Assembly: GCA_947184155.2 (NCBI GenBank)
Contig: CAMXCT020001826.1
Coordinates: 16,001 to 80,000 of the forward strand
From: Cladocopium goreaui
Taxonomy: Eukaryota; Sar; Dinophyceae; Suessiales; Symbiodiniaceae
Direction of reading: 5' to 3'
DNA: 64,000 nucleotides
Below the pieces are notes generated by a model. The model was not told the DNA's origin. It did no database searches and saw only the letters and a list, made by a program, of their open reading frames with translations. Both the position numbers and the translations under genes were made by a program. Shown piece by piece: positions 62,801 through 64,000 of this stretch (position 1 is the first letter of the stretch; every line of letters starts with the position of its first letter).

Positions 62801-63224
62801 TCTTCGCAAAAGAGCCCGCCACGTGCAGATTCTACGTGACACCTGGGAAGCGATTGCAAGAAACCGAGGCAGCCAAAAAAGGCAAGCCAGTGACACCACG
62901 GGAACCCCCGTTTCACAGACAAAAGAGGACACGAAAGAATGTCAAGAAGTAACAAAGACCACATTACGAGCGTATGTTTGTCCAGCCTGCGGCAAAGCTA
63001 CAAAATCCACAATAATTACTGGAGAGGTGCTAACACAAGGACATTGCGGACGACGCTTTCGTGTCAAGAATGGTGCAGTGTGTCGGCAGTACACCCACTA
63101 TTGTCCGGCTTGCAACACGAAGGTGACATCAACAAAATCACACGGACGAATACAATCGAAGCACAGAAATGACACAGGACGATATTGTAAAACATATCAG
63201 TGGACCAGTGCCGGCCCAAAGTAA
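59727..63224 (+). CDS. Helitron polyprotein part 4: PIF1-family helicase with zinc-finger tail
   Basis: 1165 codons; roughly the first 30 are read-through, and true sequence starts near SPVPLQKAGQEEVNARLTMT. The helicase runs from about residue 254: Walker A GGPGTGKS (296-303, Lys302), Walker B LLIDEIS (Asp380-Glu381), motif III GDLWQLPPP (429-437), motif V GAQGST (772-777) and motif VI YIGMTRSRTR (795-804). These define a 5'-3' superfamily 1B helicase of the PIF1/Helitron type that would unwind DNA during strand transfer. From 853 to 1154 come at least six CxxC...CxxC pairs spaced by about 20 residues (CQEC...CKEC, CTQC...CFTC, CFIC...CLQC, CAAC...CNTC, then CPAC...CPAC). The tail resembles Stc1-type fingers in spacing and may bind DNA or chromatin; this is inferred. 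Confidence 0.92.
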   Translation: MERQQHSSDTVVICYVGVARVARTLRISPVPLQKAGQEEVNARLTMTYFRAWTLDANNASANVPFVGRLKAPTETWVQALRMWLTHLPCEETKRHTGNFLSVYRVRPSGAEEANSDDSGIDEPLLVTPTSLPTALKTSFRQTGKRATAHKAEPGPEVHDKVLASYEEAAAQAEATWAKNNQYKNVTNTKTQSNNTFHAYDPAAVRRAIKALNTKKADRAVVRKIPTPGTCEAEARATCEKVDAFLRDLRGTSKCNPEQLAFIEIICARVKHEAVSGQERGGTVDTNTEALRWALHGGPGTGKSYVLNIARRDLFEECLGWTPGKEFQVVAFQAVNAEPLDGETMHQALGLAWHGNDHNVDAQRILDLAQHAVQWRWLLIDEISMVSAEMLARLEARCRQLVLDVSATKYGKQNRNCVAPFGGLNVILSGDLWQLPPPRGTFLGQIPWQLVTGVSSKKLPLSLQGQQLVWAPSAQGGLQGVTELVRCERTQDVWLQDLQAELRVGHLSEDNHAFLHGRPTKVPGSWCARTQRPMCQENICYQLYKNASTATAILKYECPICHAERDTKRLVAVDADDPRFVDGFSMARGIFHTNGVKCHVNKLRAEQWARQHGQIIYYAVATDNVSSRALHEKPDIAQDKLTWLQRSDADCGNRYGVLPLCIGMPVQAREHLHRKDFKILKGCHGTICGWSTIETETAAADGAVIWNKLPDYIFVRFETRTRWTIPGIDQENVFPVSIQSAQWFLDAGRTNPQLKVTRYQFPIAPDFADTFYGAQGSTIEPGVIVDMVGADPIAAYIGMTRSRTRQKILIYRPFPLAPFQEGLPLGRQLLLDVWKQEPVDWDALRKKYLDERLCQECGEMKRKDAFTKAQWKQETYRVCKECTAQKREAGTPYRCTQCGLWHAACHFASKHRNPRWSMYRVCFTCDAVKQCFICKTKQTQEYFGTAAWKARESKRRVCLQCQAKTRGSWTCAACQQRKPQQQFSIFISKRPSGENGTQMCNTCRTAIVQDAIRKRAATSATARLEPLRKRARHVQILRDTWEAIARNRGSQKRQASDTTGTPVSQTKEDTKECQEVTKTTLRAYVCPACGKATKSTIITGEVLTQGHCGRRFRVKNGAVCRQYTHYCPACNTKVTSTKSHGRIQSKHRNDTGRYCKTYQWTSAGPK

Positions 63225-64000
63225 GTTGTCATGTTTGAATTTGAATTATTCTTCTCCTCCTTCTTCTTCTGTTGCTGTTGTTCTGCTGCTCCGGCTTAAA
63301 CTATATATAGTACTGGCTGCCTGCTGGCTGCTGCAAAAAACGTGGGTCCCGGACAGGGAAACACCATAGCAGTGAAGGACGGAGGCAGCTGCTAACGTGT
63401 CTTCTGAAATCCTAGCGAATCCTAGAGAATCCTAGACTATACATCCTAGAAAATCTTAGACTATATATAGTACTGGCTGCCTGCTGGCTGCTGCAAAAAC
63501 GTGGGTCCCGGACAGGGAACCACCATAGCAGTGAAGGACGGAGGCAGCTGCAGCTGCTGCTGCTGGTGCTGTCGTCCGCTGATGCTGCCGCTGCTGCTGC
63601 TGCTCTTGCTGTTCCTGCGCTGCTGCTGCTCCTGCCGTGCCATCAAGGCGAGAAACCAAACAGCAAAACACCATCGAATTTCGTGCTAAAAATGGCGCAA
63701 AATCGCAGTGAAGGACGGAGGCAGCTGCAGCTGTAGCTGCCGCTGCTGGTGCTGTCGTCCGCTGATGCTGCTGCTGCTGCTGCTTTTGCTGTTCCTGCGC
63801 TGCTGCTGCTCCTGCCGTGCCATCAACCAGCCTCCAAGGCTAGAAACCAACAGCCAGACATCTTTTTCGAAACTCACTCGAAAAAGCAAAACACCACCTA
63901 ATTTCGTGCCAAAAATGGCACAAAATCGCAGCGAAAAAGTGCCTAACGTGTCTTCTGAAATCCTAGAGAATCCTAGAGAATCCTAGACTATACATCCTAG
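63225..64000 (+). repeat. mosaic tandem repeat 3' of the Helitron ORFs
   Basis: The segment ctatatatagtactggctgc through to a cluster of aatcctaga units occurs at 63301 and again at 63462 (161 bases apart). The module gcagtgaaggacggaggcag recurs at 63369, 63529 and 63705, and gctgtcgtccgctgatgctg at about 63568 and 63751. CTG trinucleotide runs lie inside, and the tttcgtgctaaaaatggcgc block appears twice. The window ends within an aatcctagagaatcctagac stretch that also occurs near 63415. ORFs here are repeat artefacts. Confidence 0.82.

Larger units (their letters stand above)
51016..63224 (+). mobile_element. Helitron-like transposable element, coding part (degenerate)
   Basis: Four + strand ORFs, each in a different frame from the one before and overlapping by 33 to 128 bases, encode consecutive parts of one Rep-helicase polyprotein of about 4,100 residues. 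Order: zinc clusters, OTU protease, degenerate OTU-like region, C2H2 finger, Helitron-like N region, Rep nuclease with HUH and two Tyr, PIF1-type helicase, zinc-finger tail. The order and the presence of an OTU domain recall Helentron/Helitron2-type elements, but I cannot assign a subfamily. No CTRR end with hairpin is recognised. Three frame changes and no internal nonsense codons suggest recent inactivation. Confidence 0.85.

Noticed and set aside
1-64000. tRNA, rRNA or snRNA genes
   Set aside because: Scanning for the TFC-arm box and for 5S or U6 core motifs gave no convincing match, although a covariance search could still find one.

Overview
The window is gene-poor, repeat-dense nuclear DNA from a eukaryote, most likely a dinoflagellate and probably a member of the Symbiodiniaceae. 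I infer this from: an intronless gene with a ubiquitin-like N-terminus and ankyrin repeats; exon-like islands separated by introns of several hundred bases, with GT, GC and perhaps GA donors; long arrays built on the CCCTAAA telomere heptamer; huge microsatellite fields; and a large Helitron-like element. I see no rRNA, tRNA, CRISPR array or bacterial-style operon. The organism is an inference; no database was searched.

Layout. 1-8.39 kb: mostly unique DNA with a few exon-like stretches and short 9-10 bp tandem duplications. 8.4-10.2 kb: a composite repeat (terminal hairpin, purine-rich stretch, ~94 bp tandem array, CTACA and GATA fields, conserved right flank). 10.2-19.9 kb: low-density DNA with isolated exons, one of them a PP2C-type phosphatase fragment. 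19.95-20.86 kb: the ubiquitin-like/ankyrin gene. 20.9-24.7 kb: microsatellites, a second composite copy and a 61/73 bp minisatellite. 25-33 kb: sparse exon-like ORFs around a 1.8 kb GATA field. 33.1-37.7 kb: a third, inverted composite copy split by a 2.7 kb block that carries degenerate telomere-like repeats and ends in an 18 bp perfect inverted repeat. 37.9-40.8 kb: exon-like coiled-coil segments of one + strand gene. 41.3-43.9 kb: a local duplication, more telomere-like repeats and a TGCAA field. 44.6-49.4 kb: exons of a fumarate-reductase-like flavoprotein, with several copies of a short terminal-inverted-repeat element beside them and a 17 bp all-GC-rich perfect hairpin. 49.6-50.1 kb: an AATGT field.

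51.0-63.2 kb holds the only long coding block: four overlapping ORFs (1820, 492, 674 and 1165 codons) in shifting frames that read as one Helitron polyprotein. Order: an N-terminal 9-residue minisatellite, Cys/His clusters, an OTU-type cysteine protease, a second OTU-like region without the expected histidine, a C2H2 finger, the Helitron-like N region, a rolling-circle Rep nuclease (HUH pair and two tyrosines), a PIF1-family helicase, and a C-terminal row of CxxC fingers. Three frameshifts break it, so it looks like a recently inactivated copy (or carries assembly indels). Its 3' side runs into a mosaic tandem repeat that continues to the window end.

The most unusual items are the zinc-finger/OTU-loaded Helitron, the telomere-like block with inverted-repeat ends inserted in a composite repeat, and the intron-associated TIR element in the fumarate reductase locus. 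Functions of most exon islands are unknown and their boundaries are approximate.
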